In this document: piece by piece, positions 50,317 to 59,936 of the stretch
How the letters are laid out: each line of letters begins with the position of its first letter
How positions within the stretch are numbered: position 1 is the first letter of the stretch
Source: Spiro-02 sp034114085
GTDB taxonomy: Bacteria; Spirochaetota; Spirochaetia; Sphaerochaetales; Sphaerochaetaceae
Length of the DNA: 64,000 nucleotides
NCBI GenBank assembly: GCA_034114085.1
Contig: JAXEWB010000089.1
Span: forward strand, 1-64,000
Direction of reading: 5' to 3'
Position numbers and translations under genes: made by a program
The notes under the pieces: generated by a model
Databases searched by the model: none
What the model was told of the DNA's origin: nothing
The model's input: only the letters and a program-made list of their open reading frames with translations

Positions 50317-51247
50317 TATTCAAGCGACAGTATTCGATATCCAGAGCTTTTCTCTTAACGACGGCCCAGGTATCAGGACCGTGGTTTTCTTCAAAGGCTG
50401 TCCATTGCATTGCAGATGGTGCCACAATCCTGAATCCCTGTCGAAAACTAGCCAGTTGATATTCCACAAGACCTTGTGCGTAGGGTGTTTGCAATGTGTC
50501 GCGGCCTGTCCGAATGGTGTGCATCGGGCGGTTCTGGAAGATGGCCGATATCAGCACGTCGTCCATCTAGAGTCGTGTACTGGTTGTGGTTTCTGCCTAC
50601 AGGTATGCTGCTACGACGCCTTGACGCTGGTTGGACGAAAGTACACTCCCGCCGGACTTTTGGAACGGATACGAGGAGATTTCCGGTATTTCAACGTTGA
50701 GACGGGCGACAATGGCCGAAAGGGCGGAATCACGTTCTCTGGAGGGGAACCGATGCTGTATGCCGATTTCATCGTAGGGTTCAGGAACTTGATGCCTGAG
50801 ATTCATTGCGCTATGGAGACTTCTGGTTTTGCCACTCGGGAGGTGGTTTCCCGGATAGCTCCTCTGATTGATTTGTTCCTGTTTGACTACAAGGTGACCG
50901 ATCCAGCGCGGCATCGGGAGCTTTGTGGTGTGGACAATGTCCAGATTCTTGAGAATTTGGATTATCTCTATGGGATTGGTAAGGAAATCGTGCTTCGGTT
51001 GCCCTTGATTCCGGGAGTCAACGATACTGCCGACCATTTTGATGGAATCGCCGGATTACTGAAGAAATATCCCGGCATCAAACAGGCCGAAATAATGCCC
51101 TATCATACGTATGGATTGGGGAAGTCGGAGGAATTGGGAAAGGAAGCTGATCCGTTGTTGCCGAAATCAGCCGCTACGGATGAGACTGTGGCGCGCTGGT
51201 TGGCGGAATTGCGGGATAGAGGGTGTACTAACGTATATCAATCGTAA
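50297..51247 (+). CDS. Glycyl radical enzyme activating enzyme (radical SAM)
   Basis: 316 residues. The radical SAM cluster motif is C35-x3-C39-x2-C42. An inserted ferredoxin-like domain has two further 4Fe-4S motifs: C61/C64/C67/C71 and C94/C97/C100/C104, as in activases of the dehydratase class and not in PflA, which lacks them. G-G-I-T-F-S-G-G-E-P is the SAM-binding GGE region. It overlaps the glycyl radical enzyme by 20 bp, so the two are coupled. It abstracts hydrogen from G731 of the partner. Confidence 0.95.
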   Translation: MTGSATDIQATVFDIQSFSLNDGPGIRTVVFFKGCPLHCRWCHNPESLSKTSQLIFHKTLCVGCLQCVAACPNGVHRAVLEDGRYQHVVHLESCTGCGFCLQVCCYDALTLVGRKYTPAGLLERIRGDFRYFNVETGDNGRKGGITFSGGEPMLYADFIVGFRNLMPEIHCAMETSGFATREVVSRIAPLIDLFLFDYKVTDPARHRELCGVDNVQILENLDYLYGIGKEIVLRLPLIPGVNDTADHFDGIAGLLKKYPGIKQAEIMPYHTYGLGKSEELGKEADPLLPKSAATDETVARWLAELRDRGCTNVYQS

Positions 51248-51292
51248 ATACTACATTCTCGAAGAGGATGTATAATACAAAAGGAGACATAT

Positions 51293-52552
51293 ATGAAGAG
51301 GTTTTTTTGTTCCTTGGCGCTGTTGGTGCTGGCCGTTGGAATGGTGTTCGCCGGAGGTAGCGCGGAAAAATCCGCAAGCGTCGCTTCTGGCTCGAAAGAG
51401 AAGCTTTTGGTATCAGTTTGGGCCGGTCCTCACGCCGACTTGCAGAAACAGGTAACCGCCGGCTACTCTGCGGCCGCTGTTACGATCGACGATGTTGACT
51501 ATGGCAATCTCAAGGCCAAGCAGCTTACCTCTTTCCAGGCGGTTCCGGGATCCGGAAATTATGATGTCGTATGGGTTAACAGCCAGTGGATGAAAGAATA
51601 CGTTGACGCTGGCTACCTATTGCCGTTGGATGACTGCATCAAGGCTTCCGGCCTTGATCTGGACATCTATGCGAAGGGCTTGCTCGACGGCTGTATTTTT
51701 GACGGAAAGGTCTATGGCCTGCCAACCTACGCCCAGACGCTCATCATCGCCTATGACAGCGAAGTGTTCAAGCGGGAAGGCTTGTCTGTTCCTACCAACG
51801 CCGAGGAACTTGTGGCGGTAGCGAAGTACTTCAAACAGAAGGGATCCGGTATCGCGTTGCCCGCAAAACAGGGGACTGCCGCCGTAACGTTGTTTTCTCA
51901 GTTGCTATTCTCCGACGATGGCTATTATTTTGATAAAAATGGCAATCTGAACATGACCAGTCCTGAAGCGGTCTATGCTGCGACCATTTATGACCAGCTC
52001 GTGCAGAATTCTGTAGAAGGTTGTCTTGCATGGCATCATGACGAGGTTGCTGAAGCCGTTCGGATGAAAGACGCTCCTATCGGAATTATCATGAGCGGTC
52101 TTGCCAACCAGAACGCCGACCCTGAGAAGTCGTTGATTGTGGATACCGTAGCCTACGCTCCGCTTGCCGGCAAGAATGGAAAAGCGGCCGCTACCAATTC
52201 CTTCTGGGTCTGGGGCGTCGCGAAGAATACGCAGAACCCCCGGACGGCGTTCGACTATTGCGCATGGATGGCGGGGCCGGAGACTGAAAAGAAACAGACC
52301 CTCGCCGACCAGCAGATCAGTGCGATCAACAGTCTGAGTGAGGACGCGGAAGTGCTGGCGAAAGCTCCGTTCCTTCCTGTGGTCATGGAACAGCTTGCCA
52401 ACGGCAAGATCGATCCTCCGCTGGTAAGTTTCGGTACATTGAAGTCTGAGCTCGTCGTTGCTCTTTCTGAAATCGCGACGACCGATACCGCTCCAGCCGA
52501 TGTCATGGCGAAGTTGCAGAAAAATCTGGAGAAAGTGGATTTCAGCAAATAA
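51293..52552 (+). CDS. ABC sugar transporter, extracellular solute-binding protein
   Basis: 419 residues. Sec signal peptide (M-K-R-F-F-C-S-L-A-L-L-V-L-A-V-G-M-V-F-A) then G-G-S-A-E. Family 1 features include D-V-V-W-V-N-S-Q-W-M, Y-G-L-P-T-Y-A-Q-T-L-I-I-A-Y-D and T-N-S-F-W-V-W-G-V-A. It is about 50 residues shorter than the binding protein at 20401 and clearly a different subfamily, so the two loci import different sugars. AAAAGGAGA precedes ATG 51293. Confidence 0.92.
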   Translation: MKRFFCSLALLVLAVGMVFAGGSAEKSASVASGSKEKLLVSVWAGPHADLQKQVTAGYSAAAVTIDDVDYGNLKAKQLTSFQAVPGSGNYDVVWVNSQWMKEYVDAGYLLPLDDCIKASGLDLDIYAKGLLDGCIFDGKVYGLPTYAQTLIIAYDSEVFKREGLSVPTNAEELVAVAKYFKQKGSGIALPAKQGTAAVTLFSQLLFSDDGYYFDKNGNLNMTSPEAVYAATIYDQLVQNSVEGCLAWHHDEVAEAVRMKDAPIGIIMSGLANQNADPEKSLIVDTVAYAPLAGKNGKAAATNSFWVWGVAKNTQNPRTAFDYCAWMAGPETEKKQTLADQQISAINSLSEDAEVLAKAPFLPVVMEQLANGKIDPPLVSFGTLKSELVVALSEIATTDTAPADVMAKLQKNLEKVDFSK

Positions 52553-52591
52553 AAGAGTGTAGGGCGAATATCCGGTGAAAAGGGGGACGCG

Positions 52592-53500
52592 ATGAAACAC
52601 AAGACATTTGAATGGTCCTTGGAACGGGGAGACCTGTTGCCGTTGTTGTTGATGCTGCCTACGTTGACTGTCATTTTCTGTATCATGGTGCTTCCCCTTT
52701 TCTATGGCCTTTTCCTGAGTTTCTTCAGTGTTGGGTTCGGAAACAGGAATTATGCGGAATCTTTCGTAGGATTCAAGAACTACATTCATTTCTTTACCGA
52801 CCCCGTAGCGCTGAAAGCCACGTTCAACACCGTATGTTTTTCATTTGGAGCAATTGCGGGGGACTTCCTGCTGGGTACTATCTGCGCCGTTCTGCTGGTG
52901 AAGATCCCCCGTATGCTTTCTTCTGTCCTCAGACCCATCGTTACGATGCCCTTGCTGGTCTCTCCCGTCGTAGTCGGCCTGATCTGGAGGTACATCTACG
53001 ACCCGAAGGGTATCCTCTACTGGTTCCTCGGATTGTTCGGGCTGGGAATAAAGGATTTCCCTGGAGTGACTTCTGCTTCAACGGCCTTGTTTTCCACCAT
53101 CGTCGCCCATTGGTGGCAGGTCACGCCGTTCGTGGTTATCGTACTGACCGCCGGCCTGCTGGCGATTCCTGAGGAATATTATGAGGCAGCGAAGATAGAT
53201 GGAGCCGGGCCTTTCAATACGTTCTTCAGAATTACCTTGCCCCAGCTCAAGAACGTCTATATGGTGATCATGCTGATTAGTGGCGTCGATACAATCAAGA
53301 TTTTCGATATCATCTATTCGCTGACAGGCGGCGGGCCGAACAATTCCTCGCTATCCTTGAGTATCCATGCGTATAGCCAGGCGTTTGAACAGTCGAACCT
53401 CAGCTACGCGATGGCTATTTCCTTCCTGACGATGCTGCTTACGTTCTTGATATTCGGCATTCCGTTCGTCCGACAGAACCTCGGCAAAGGAAACAGGTAA
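52592..53500 (+). CDS. ABC sugar transporter permease (MalF-type)
   Basis: 302 residues, six transmembrane helices, EAA loop Y-E-A-A-K-I-D-G-A-G. AAGGGGGA precedes ATG 52592. It follows the binding protein by 39 bp and precedes the second permease by 5 bp. Confidence 0.93.
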   Translation: MKHKTFEWSLERGDLLPLLLMLPTLTVIFCIMVLPLFYGLFLSFFSVGFGNRNYAESFVGFKNYIHFFTDPVALKATFNTVCFSFGAIAGDFLLGTICAVLLVKIPRMLSSVLRPIVTMPLLVSPVVVGLIWRYIYDPKGILYWFLGLFGLGIKDFPGVTSASTALFSTIVAHWWQVTPFVVIVLTAGLLAIPEEYYEAAKIDGAGPFNTFFRITLPQLKNVYMVIMLISGVDTIKIFDIIYSLTGGGPNNSSLSLSIHAYSQAFEQSNLSYAMAISFLTMLLTFLIFGIPFVRQNLGKGNR

Positions 53501-53505
53501 TCCCT

Positions 53506-54348
53506 ATGGCAAGCATGAATTACAAGACGAAAAAAATACTGTCGAGGATGTTGATGTATTGTATCCTCATCCTATTCATCCTTTGGACTGTCGTGCCGAT
53601 CTATATCGTGATCAGTAATTCCTTCAGAAAGACCATAGAAATCAAGCAGATGCCTCCGAAGCTGGTGTTCGAGCCTACGTTTTCTCATTATGAGAAGATA
53701 CTTTCGCTGGACCGGTTCGGTGTCTATTTCAAGAATTCCATGATCATTTCCTGTTCCGTGACCGCGTTCACCATCCTGCTTGGCTCCTTGGCCGCCTATG
53801 GTTTGAAAATCTGCAAGTCCTCAATCGGAAAACGGATTTCCAATGTGTTGCTGTTAGGTAAGATGGTTCCTTCGATTACGATTCTCGTCCCGTTGTTCGT
53901 AATGATGAACCGGGTGCGGTTGACCGGGACATATCTGGCGCCGATTCTGACATTGAGTTGTCTTTCTCTTCCATTCGTCACCTGGTTGATGGCGGGATTC
54001 ATCGGGGATATTCCTGACGAATTGATTGAATCCGCGAGCATCATGGGATGTTCTCGCGTCAAGACTTTTGGTATCATCATCCTTCCATTGCTAAAACCCG
54101 CCATCGCTTCCGCGACCATTCTGGTAATGCAGAGTTCTTGGAATGAACTGATGTTCTCATTGCAGCTGACGAATCTCAAGACCTATCCGCTGACGGTCGG
54201 CGTGGCGAGATATGTCGGGGCTGTTTCCGTCGATTGGGGCAAGTGCAGCGCCGCCGCCACAATTACGATGGTCCCTATCATCATTATCGGATTCTTCATG
54301 CAGAAATACTTGGTCAGTGGCATGACCGCGGGCGCGGTGAAGGGGTAG
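53506..54348 (+). CDS. ABC sugar transporter permease (MalG-type)
   Basis: 280 residues, six transmembrane helices, EAA loop I-E-S-A-S-I-M-G-C-S, a slightly altered version of the usual E-A-A-x-I-D-G-A, and the family ending Q-K-Y-L-V-S-G-M-T-A-G-A-V-K-G. It pairs with 52592-53500. No ATPase gene is in this operon, so a shared one is expected. Confidence 0.92.
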   Translation: MASMNYKTKKILSRMLMYCILILFILWTVVPIYIVISNSFRKTIEIKQMPPKLVFEPTFSHYEKILSLDRFGVYFKNSMIISCSVTAFTILLGSLAAYGLKICKSSIGKRISNVLLLGKMVPSITILVPLFVMMNRVRLTGTYLAPILTLSCLSLPFVTWLMAGFIGDIPDELIESASIMGCSRVKTFGIIILPLLKPAIASATILVMQSSWNELMFSLQLTNLKTYPLTVGVARYVGAVSVDWGKCSAAATITMVPIIIIGFFMQKYLVSGMTAGAVKG

Positions 54349-54355
54349 GTGCGTT

Positions 54356-56428
54356 TTGTTCTACGGTTCACAGTATTATCGTCCACCATTTCCTTGTGAG
54401 GATTGTTGGGAACGTGATTTCAAGAATATGCGGGAGCTTGGTTTCAACTTGGTGAAGCTTTGGGCCGTCTGGAATTGGATTGAACCAATTCCCGGCCAGT
54501 TTGATTTTTCCGAGCTGGACAGGCTTGTGGCGCTCGCAAAAAAGCATGGGCTGCGGGTGGTGATCAATCTGATTCCCGAGGGTGCGCCGTATTGGACGTA
54601 TGGCGGGGATGATGATTTGTATCTCACCGCCGACGGACAACCTGTCTCCTATGGCGGTCCCGCGAATATACCGAGCGCGGGCTGGCCCGGCCGATGTATG
54701 GATGATCCTGAATTTTCCCAGTTGGTCTCGACATTCATTGAGACGACTGCGCGACATTTCGCTGATAATCCAGTAGTAATGGCATTTGACGTGTGGAATG
54801 AGCCTCATCTTGAACCTATGTATGACTATAGGTCGAACATGCTGTGCTATTGCAAGCATTCCCGTGCGGCTTTTGTCGCATGGCTTCGGGAGAAGTACGG
54901 TACGCTGGACGCTCTTTGCGACGCATGGTATCGAAAATATACGGACTGGTCGCAAGTCGAGCCTCCTCCCCGGTTCGGTACTTGGGCCGATATGCTGGAT
55001 TGGCGTCGGTTCTGGCTTGAGAATTTGACACGGTGGCTGGAGCGCCGGGTGTGCGCCTGTCGCCGGGGTGCGCCGGATACGTTGGTTCAGACCCACGTTG
55101 CCTATAGCGGTATCCTGGGGAATCGGCTCGTCGGTGGACTAGCCAATGAACTGGGTGATGAATTCCTGCTTGCGAAACAGGTGGATTTGTTCGGCCTGTC
55201 GAGTTTTCCGAAATGGCTGATGGGCGACGAACATTATTACCGGCATCTGTTGCATAATGAGATGGTTTCCCAAGCTGCACAAGGCCGTCCTTTCTATCAG
55301 GTTGAACTCCAGGGGGGCGCGGGGAAACCGGGGCTGCTGGGGGGAGAAGTCCCTACCGCCGCTGATATCCGTATCTGGAACTACAATACCGTAGTGGCCG
55401 GCGGCAAGGGCTCCATGTATTGGCAATACGCCCCCGAACCGTCCGGCATAGAATCCCCTGGGTTCGGCCTTACCGGTTTTCAGGGCGAAAATACCCCGCG
55501 GAGTCTCAGTGCGAAAGCGTGTGCGGAAAAGCTGAATCTGCTGGTTCTAGACAAGGCCGTCAAGGTTTCTGCGACGAATGCGGTATATGTGTCTCGCGAT
55601 ACCGACCTGCTCTGTTTCGCAAGCGAACGGCGGGAGGAAATGTACGCGGGGTGTGTCAGTGGAATATTCAAGGCGGCCTATGAACGCTCCATTCCGATTC
55701 GGTTTTTGCATCAGGACCAATTTGATACATTGTTTTCCAGTGGAATCAAGGTGCTGTACTTACCTATGCCGTTGGTATTGTCGCCGGAAGAAACCGACGC
55801 GTTCGAGCGATTCGTCTGTGAAGGAGGGACGCTGATCAGCGAAGCTTGTCCCGGATTATACCGGAAAGATGGCTTGTTGAATCAAAGTGATGAAAGTCTC
55901 AAGCGGCTATTCCATGTCGAGCATGTGGAAGTGCAAGGGCTCAAGGATTGGGGGGAGGTCGAAATCTCGCTACAATCTGGAAAGCGCCTGACCGGCAGAT
56001 TCTATCGCCAGTTGGTGCGTGTCGCTGATGATGTAACGGTTCTCGGTCGTTTTGCCGATAGTGAACCCGCCGTCGCCGAATGTCGGCGAGGCGCCGGTCG
56101 GGCCGTCTGGATCGGTTCCTATCCTTCATATCACTTTGAACATACCGGGGATTCCGCTACGGGAGATTTCCTGCGAGAATTACTTGATTCTACCGGATAT
56201 ACGGCGTTGAGCCGTCTTGAAGTCCGTCTGGAATCCTTGCCTTCCGCGGGAATCGCCGTAGCGCCAGTGGTTCGTTTGCTCGAAACGGACAAGGAATATG
56301 TTCTTGCGATGGTCAACCATTGTCCTGTTTCCGCGGAAGTTTCCACAGAATTCGCGCAGGGGGATGTATTTGCTGATATCTCCCTGCCCGCGCTTGAAGG
56401 GGATGTCCTGGTTGTCCAGAAAAAATGA
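54356..56428 (+). CDS. GH42-like beta-galactosidase
   Basis: 690 residues from a TTG start. The family opens with Y-G-S-Q-Y-Y-R-P-P-F-P, which is right at this TTG; GGGTAGGTG upstream is a usable SD and no ATG exists nearby. The acid/base is E149 in D-V-W-N-E-P-H and the nucleophile E317 in Y-Q-V-E-L-Q-G-G. The barrel (about 1-380) is followed by the trimerisation domain (about 390-610) and a short C-terminal beta domain. No signal peptide: a cytoplasmic enzyme acting on imported oligosaccharide. It is 7 bp behind the permease. It may prepare the sugar on which the radical enzyme of the same operon acts. Confidence 0.88.
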   Translation: MFYGSQYYRPPFPCEDCWERDFKNMRELGFNLVKLWAVWNWIEPIPGQFDFSELDRLVALAKKHGLRVVINLIPEGAPYWTYGGDDDLYLTADGQPVSYGGPANIPSAGWPGRCMDDPEFSQLVSTFIETTARHFADNPVVMAFDVWNEPHLEPMYDYRSNMLCYCKHSRAAFVAWLREKYGTLDALCDAWYRKYTDWSQVEPPPRFGTWADMLDWRRFWLENLTRWLERRVCACRRGAPDTLVQTHVAYSGILGNRLVGGLANELGDEFLLAKQVDLFGLSSFPKWLMGDEHYYRHLLHNEMVSQAAQGRPFYQVELQGGAGKPGLLGGEVPTAADIRIWNYNTVVAGGKGSMYWQYAPEPSGIESPGFGLTGFQGENTPRSLSAKACAEKLNLLVLDKAVKVSATNAVYVSRDTDLLCFASERREEMYAGCVSGIFKAAYERSIPIRFLHQDQFDTLFSSGIKVLYLPMPLVLSPEETDAFERFVCEGGTLISEACPGLYRKDGLLNQSDESLKRLFHVEHVEVQGLKDWGEVEISLQSGKRLTGRFYRQLVRVADDVTVLGRFADSEPAVAECRRGAGRAVWIGSYPSYHFEHTGDSATGDFLRELLDSTGYTALSRLEVRLESLPSAGIAVAPVVRLLETDKEYVLAMVNHCPVSAEVSTEFAQGDVFADISLPALEGDVLVVQKK

Positions 56429-56558
56429 TAGTTTGGAACTCTTGATTCTTAGGATACGGTTGGAGGAAAGACCCGCCGCTTTGGCTTGGCCTTTCCTCTG
56501 GTCGTCCTTTGACTATCGTCCGGTAATTTTCCGACTACCATCACATTGTTCTTGATCA

Positions 56559-59500
56559 CTACCGCAACGACTGCTCCGGCAGTTCCCGCACCGTATACTG
56601 TCTCTGCTGGATGAACTCGATCGCCTGTACCGCCGCGGCGGCCGCGCTGGTCGTGGTGGTGTAGGGGATCTTCATGCGCATCGCCTCGGTGCGGATATCG
56701 TCGTCGCTGCGGCGGGCGTGGAAGCCCATCGGGGTGTTGATCACCAGCGCGACCCGGCGGGAGCGGATGTTGTCCACGATGTTCGGATGCCCTTCGTGAA
56801 CCTTCATCATGACCTCGCACAGGATACCCGCATCGAATAGATCCCTGGCCGTTCCTTTTGTCGCCGCCAACTGGAAGCCCAGCTTCTGGAGCTGTCTGGC
56901 GATTGGAATGATGGTCTGCCGATCCTTCTTGTTGACGGAAATAACCACGAGGCCCTTGTCCGGGAGCTTGTTTCCCGCGCTGGCCTGGCTTTTCGCATAC
57001 GCCTCGCCGAAGGTCGGCGCCATGCCGATGACCTCTCCGGTCGAACGCATCTCCGGACCAAGCGCCGGGTCTACGTTGACGAACCGGTCAAAGGAGAACA
57101 CCGCCTCCTTGATCGCCCATCCGGTAATGCAGCGTCCCTCACCAATGCCCCCCTCTTTCTTCACCAGCTTCTGGGCGACGAGGTTTTCTCCCTCCCAGAC
57201 TCTGACGGCGGCCTCAATCAGATTGACCCCCGAAGCCTTGGAGATGAACGGTACGGTTCTGGACGCCCTGGGGTTTACTTCAATCAAATAGAGCTTTTCA
57301 TCCTTGACTGCGAACTGGATGTTCATCAGTCCCTTGACGGGGAGCGCTTGGGCGATGGATAGCGCCGCCTGGCGCATCTGGTCAAGAATCGCCGGCGAAG
57401 ACTTGTACGGCGGGAATACCGCCGCGGAATCCCCGCTATGGATGCCCGCGGCCTCGATGTGCTGGAGAATGCCGCCGATATAGATGCTCTTGCCGTCGCA
57501 CACCGCGTCAAGGTCATATTCAAACGCGTCCTCCAGGAACTGGTCTACCAACACCGGGGCTTCCGGGCTGACCGTAGTACCTCTGGCGAAGAACTCATCC
57601 AGATCCTCTTCGTTGTAGGCAATGAACATACTCCTGCCGCCGAGGACGAACGAAGGTCTGAGCAGGACGGGGAAGCCGACTTCCAGCGCGCAACGGTGGA
57701 CTTCTTTCTGTGAACCGGCCATTCTGTTTTCCGGTTGGCGGAGGCCGAGCCTCCGTACCAACGCCGAGAACAGCCCGCGGTCTTCGGTCTCGTCGATTCC
57801 CTCCAACGATGTTCCGACGATATTCGCACCACCTTCCTGGAGGGTGGCCGCCATGTTCAGCGGCGTCTGCCCGCCAAGCTGCACCACTACATCGTTCGTC
57901 CCCTCTTTTTCGACGATCGCCTGGACATGCTCCGCGGTCAGTGGTTCCACGTAGAGCCTGTCGGAGATGTTGAAGTCGGTAGAGACGGTCTCGGGGTTCG
58001 AGTTGACCATGATGGTCTTGCGCCCCAACTTGCGATAGGCTAGCGAAGCGAGGGTGCAGCAGGTGTCGAATTCCAGCCCCTGTCCGATACGGTTCGGGCC
58101 GCTCGCCAGAATGACCACCGCCTTGTCGCCCATCGGTTCGCCCTCGTCGATTTCCCCGTAGGTCGTGTAGCAATACGGGGTGATGGCAGAAAACTCCCCC
58201 GCGCAGGTATCGACGAAATGGGCGGCGGGGATTAACCCCGCCTGCTTGCGGAACTTCGCTATGTCCCGTTCGGTCGTTCCGGTCAACGTAGCGATATGTT
58301 TGTCGGAAATGCCCGCCCGCTTGGCGCGTTCCAGCAGGTTGCCCTGCGCGAGAACCGACAGGACGTCGTTCCAACCGTTGAGCTGTTCCAGTTCCTTCTC
58401 CAACTGTGCCTGCTGGACGAGAAGCGTCAGGAACCAGCGGTCGAAACCGGTGATCCCGGATACCTCGTCGAGCATTCCCGGCCCCTCTTTCTTCAGTACG
58501 GTGTAGGCCGCCAGCAACCGCAGGGGGTGGGCGCTGTGCAGCAGCCTGTCAACTTCTTCCGGCGTATGTCCGGTACGCTCGTCCAGTACGGTGATCCCCT
58601 CGAACTTCCGTTCCGAGGCCCTGATGCCTTTGTTGAGGGCTTCCAGTGCGGTCCGTCCCATGGCCAGGGCTTCGCCGACGCTCCGCATCTGTGTTCCGAG
58701 GGCGCTACAGGGCAGGGGAAACTTCTCCAGTTCAAAGCGTGGCACTTTTACCGCGCAGTAGTCCAGCGCAGGTTCAAAGCATGATACGGACTGGCCGGTG
58801 ATTTCATTGAGGACTTCATCCAACGTATAGCCGACGGCAAGCTTCGCTGAACATCGGGCGATAGGGAAGCCCGTCGCTTTGCTGGCCAGAGCGGAAGACC
58901 GGGATACCCGCGGATTCATTTCGATGACGACCATGCGGTCCGTATCGGGCTGCATGGCGAACTGCACGTTACTGCCGCCGCAATCGACGCCTACGGCGCG
59001 GAGAATATCAATCGACGCGGTCCGCATCCGCTGGTACTGCCGGTCGTTGAGGGTCTGTATCGGCGCTATGGTAATGCTATCTCCGGTATGAACCCCCATT
59101 GGGTCTATGTTTTCAATGGAACAGACGATAATGGCGTTGTCGTGCTTGTCCCGCATGACTTCCATCTCGAACTCTTTCCAGCCGATCAGGGATTCCTCTA
59201 CAAGTATCTCGTTGACCGGGCTTTCCGCCAGGGCGTGCTCGATAAGCGGGATGAATTCATCCTCCGTATTGGCGATACTGCCTCCCATGCCCCCCAGCGT
59301 AAAGCTCGGACGGATGATCAGCGGCAGTCCAATCTGATCCTTGAAGGCGGCGGCTTCCGCTACGGTATGGGCGACGGCGGAACGGGCGCTTTCCAGTCCC
59401 AGGGACTCCACCACCTCTTTGAAACGTCCCCGATCTTCGGCGAGCTCAATGGACTCGATGCCCGCTCCAATGACCTGTACGCCGTATTTCTCCAAGAGCC

Positions 59501-59816
59501 CCTGTTTATGAAGCTCCATAGTCAGGTTCAGGCCGGTTTGTCCTCCCATGGTGGAGAGAATGGCGTCCGGGCGATCCCGCTGGAATATCTGTTCGATATA
59601 TTCGACCTTCAGCGGTTCGAGGTAGATACGGTCGGCGATGCCCGGAGTGGTCATGACTGTCGCTGGGTTCGGGTTGACGAGCAACACCTCGTATCCCTCC
59701 TCTTTGAGCGCCTTGACCGCCTGCGTCCCCGAATAATCGAATTCACAAGCCTGCCCGATCACAATCGGCCCGCTTCCAATCACGAGAATGCGATGTATGT
59801 CTGTCCGAGCACCCAT
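56559..59816 (-). CDS. carB: Carbamoyl-phosphate synthase, large subunit
   Basis: 1085 residues, the full length. Two ATP-grasp halves are recognisable (I-G-S-G-P-I-V-I-G-Q-A-C-E-F-D-Y-S-G in the first, A-S-G-P-N-R-I-G-Q-G-L-E-F-D in the second), with an oligomerisation region between and an MGS-like allosteric domain at the C-terminus (F-Q-L-A-A-T-K-G-T-A, then N-T-P-M-G). It makes carbamoyl phosphate from bicarbonate, ATP and ammonia supplied by CarA. AAGGAAGGAT precedes ATG 59816. It lies 120 bp downstream of carA, same operon. No clear terminator was found after it. Confidence 0.97.
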   Translation of the reverse strand: MGARTDIHRILVIGSGPIVIGQACEFDYSGTQAVKALKEEGYEVLLVNPNPATVMTTPGIADRIYLEPLKVEYIEQIFQRDRPDAILSTMGGQTGLNLTMELHKQGLLEKYGVQVIGAGIESIELAEDRGRFKEVVESLGLESARSAVAHTVAEAAAFKDQIGLPLIIRPSFTLGGMGGSIANTEDEFIPLIEHALAESPVNEILVEESLIGWKEFEMEVMRDKHDNAIIVCSIENIDPMGVHTGDSITIAPIQTLNDRQYQRMRTASIDILRAVGVDCGGSNVQFAMQPDTDRMVVIEMNPRVSRSSALASKATGFPIARCSAKLAVGYTLDEVLNEITGQSVSCFEPALDYCAVKVPRFELEKFPLPCSALGTQMRSVGEALAMGRTALEALNKGIRASERKFEGITVLDERTGHTPEEVDRLLHSAHPLRLLAAYTVLKKEGPGMLDEVSGITGFDRWFLTLLVQQAQLEKELEQLNGWNDVLSVLAQGNLLERAKRAGISDKHIATLTGTTERDIAKFRKQAGLIPAAHFVDTCAGEFSAITPYCYTTYGEIDEGEPMGDKAVVILASGPNRIGQGLEFDTCCTLASLAYRKLGRKTIMVNSNPETVSTDFNISDRLYVEPLTAEHVQAIVEKEGTNDVVVQLGGQTPLNMAATLQEGGANIVGTSLEGIDETEDRGLFSALVRRLGLRQPENRMAGSQKEVHRCALEVGFPVLLRPSFVLGGRSMFIAYNEEDLDEFFARGTTVSPEAPVLVDQFLEDAFEYDLDAVCDGKSIYIGGILQHIEAAGIHSGDSAAVFPPYKSSPAILDQMRQAALSIAQALPVKGLMNIQFAVKDEKLYLIEVNPRASRTVPFISKASGVNLIEAAVRVWEGENLVAQKLVKKEGGIGEGRCITGWAIKEAVFSFDRFVNVDPALGPEMRSTGEVIGMAPTFGEAYAKSQASAGNKLPDKGLVVISVNKKDRQTIIPIARQLQKLGFQLAATKGTARDLFDAGILCEVMMKVHEGHPNIVDNIRSRRVALVINTPMGFHARRSDDDIRTEAMRMKIPYTTTTSAAAAAVQAIEFIQQRQYTVRELPEQSLR

Positions 59817-59936
59817 GCTGTATCCTTCCTTTGCCTTGGTTTCTTTCCTCGATTTGCTCCACCGAAAATCGCTTCCAGTTTTCTACCGCCGATTTCCGCC
59901 GTTCCCTGTAAAAGGTCGTTTTTTTGGGTGATGATG

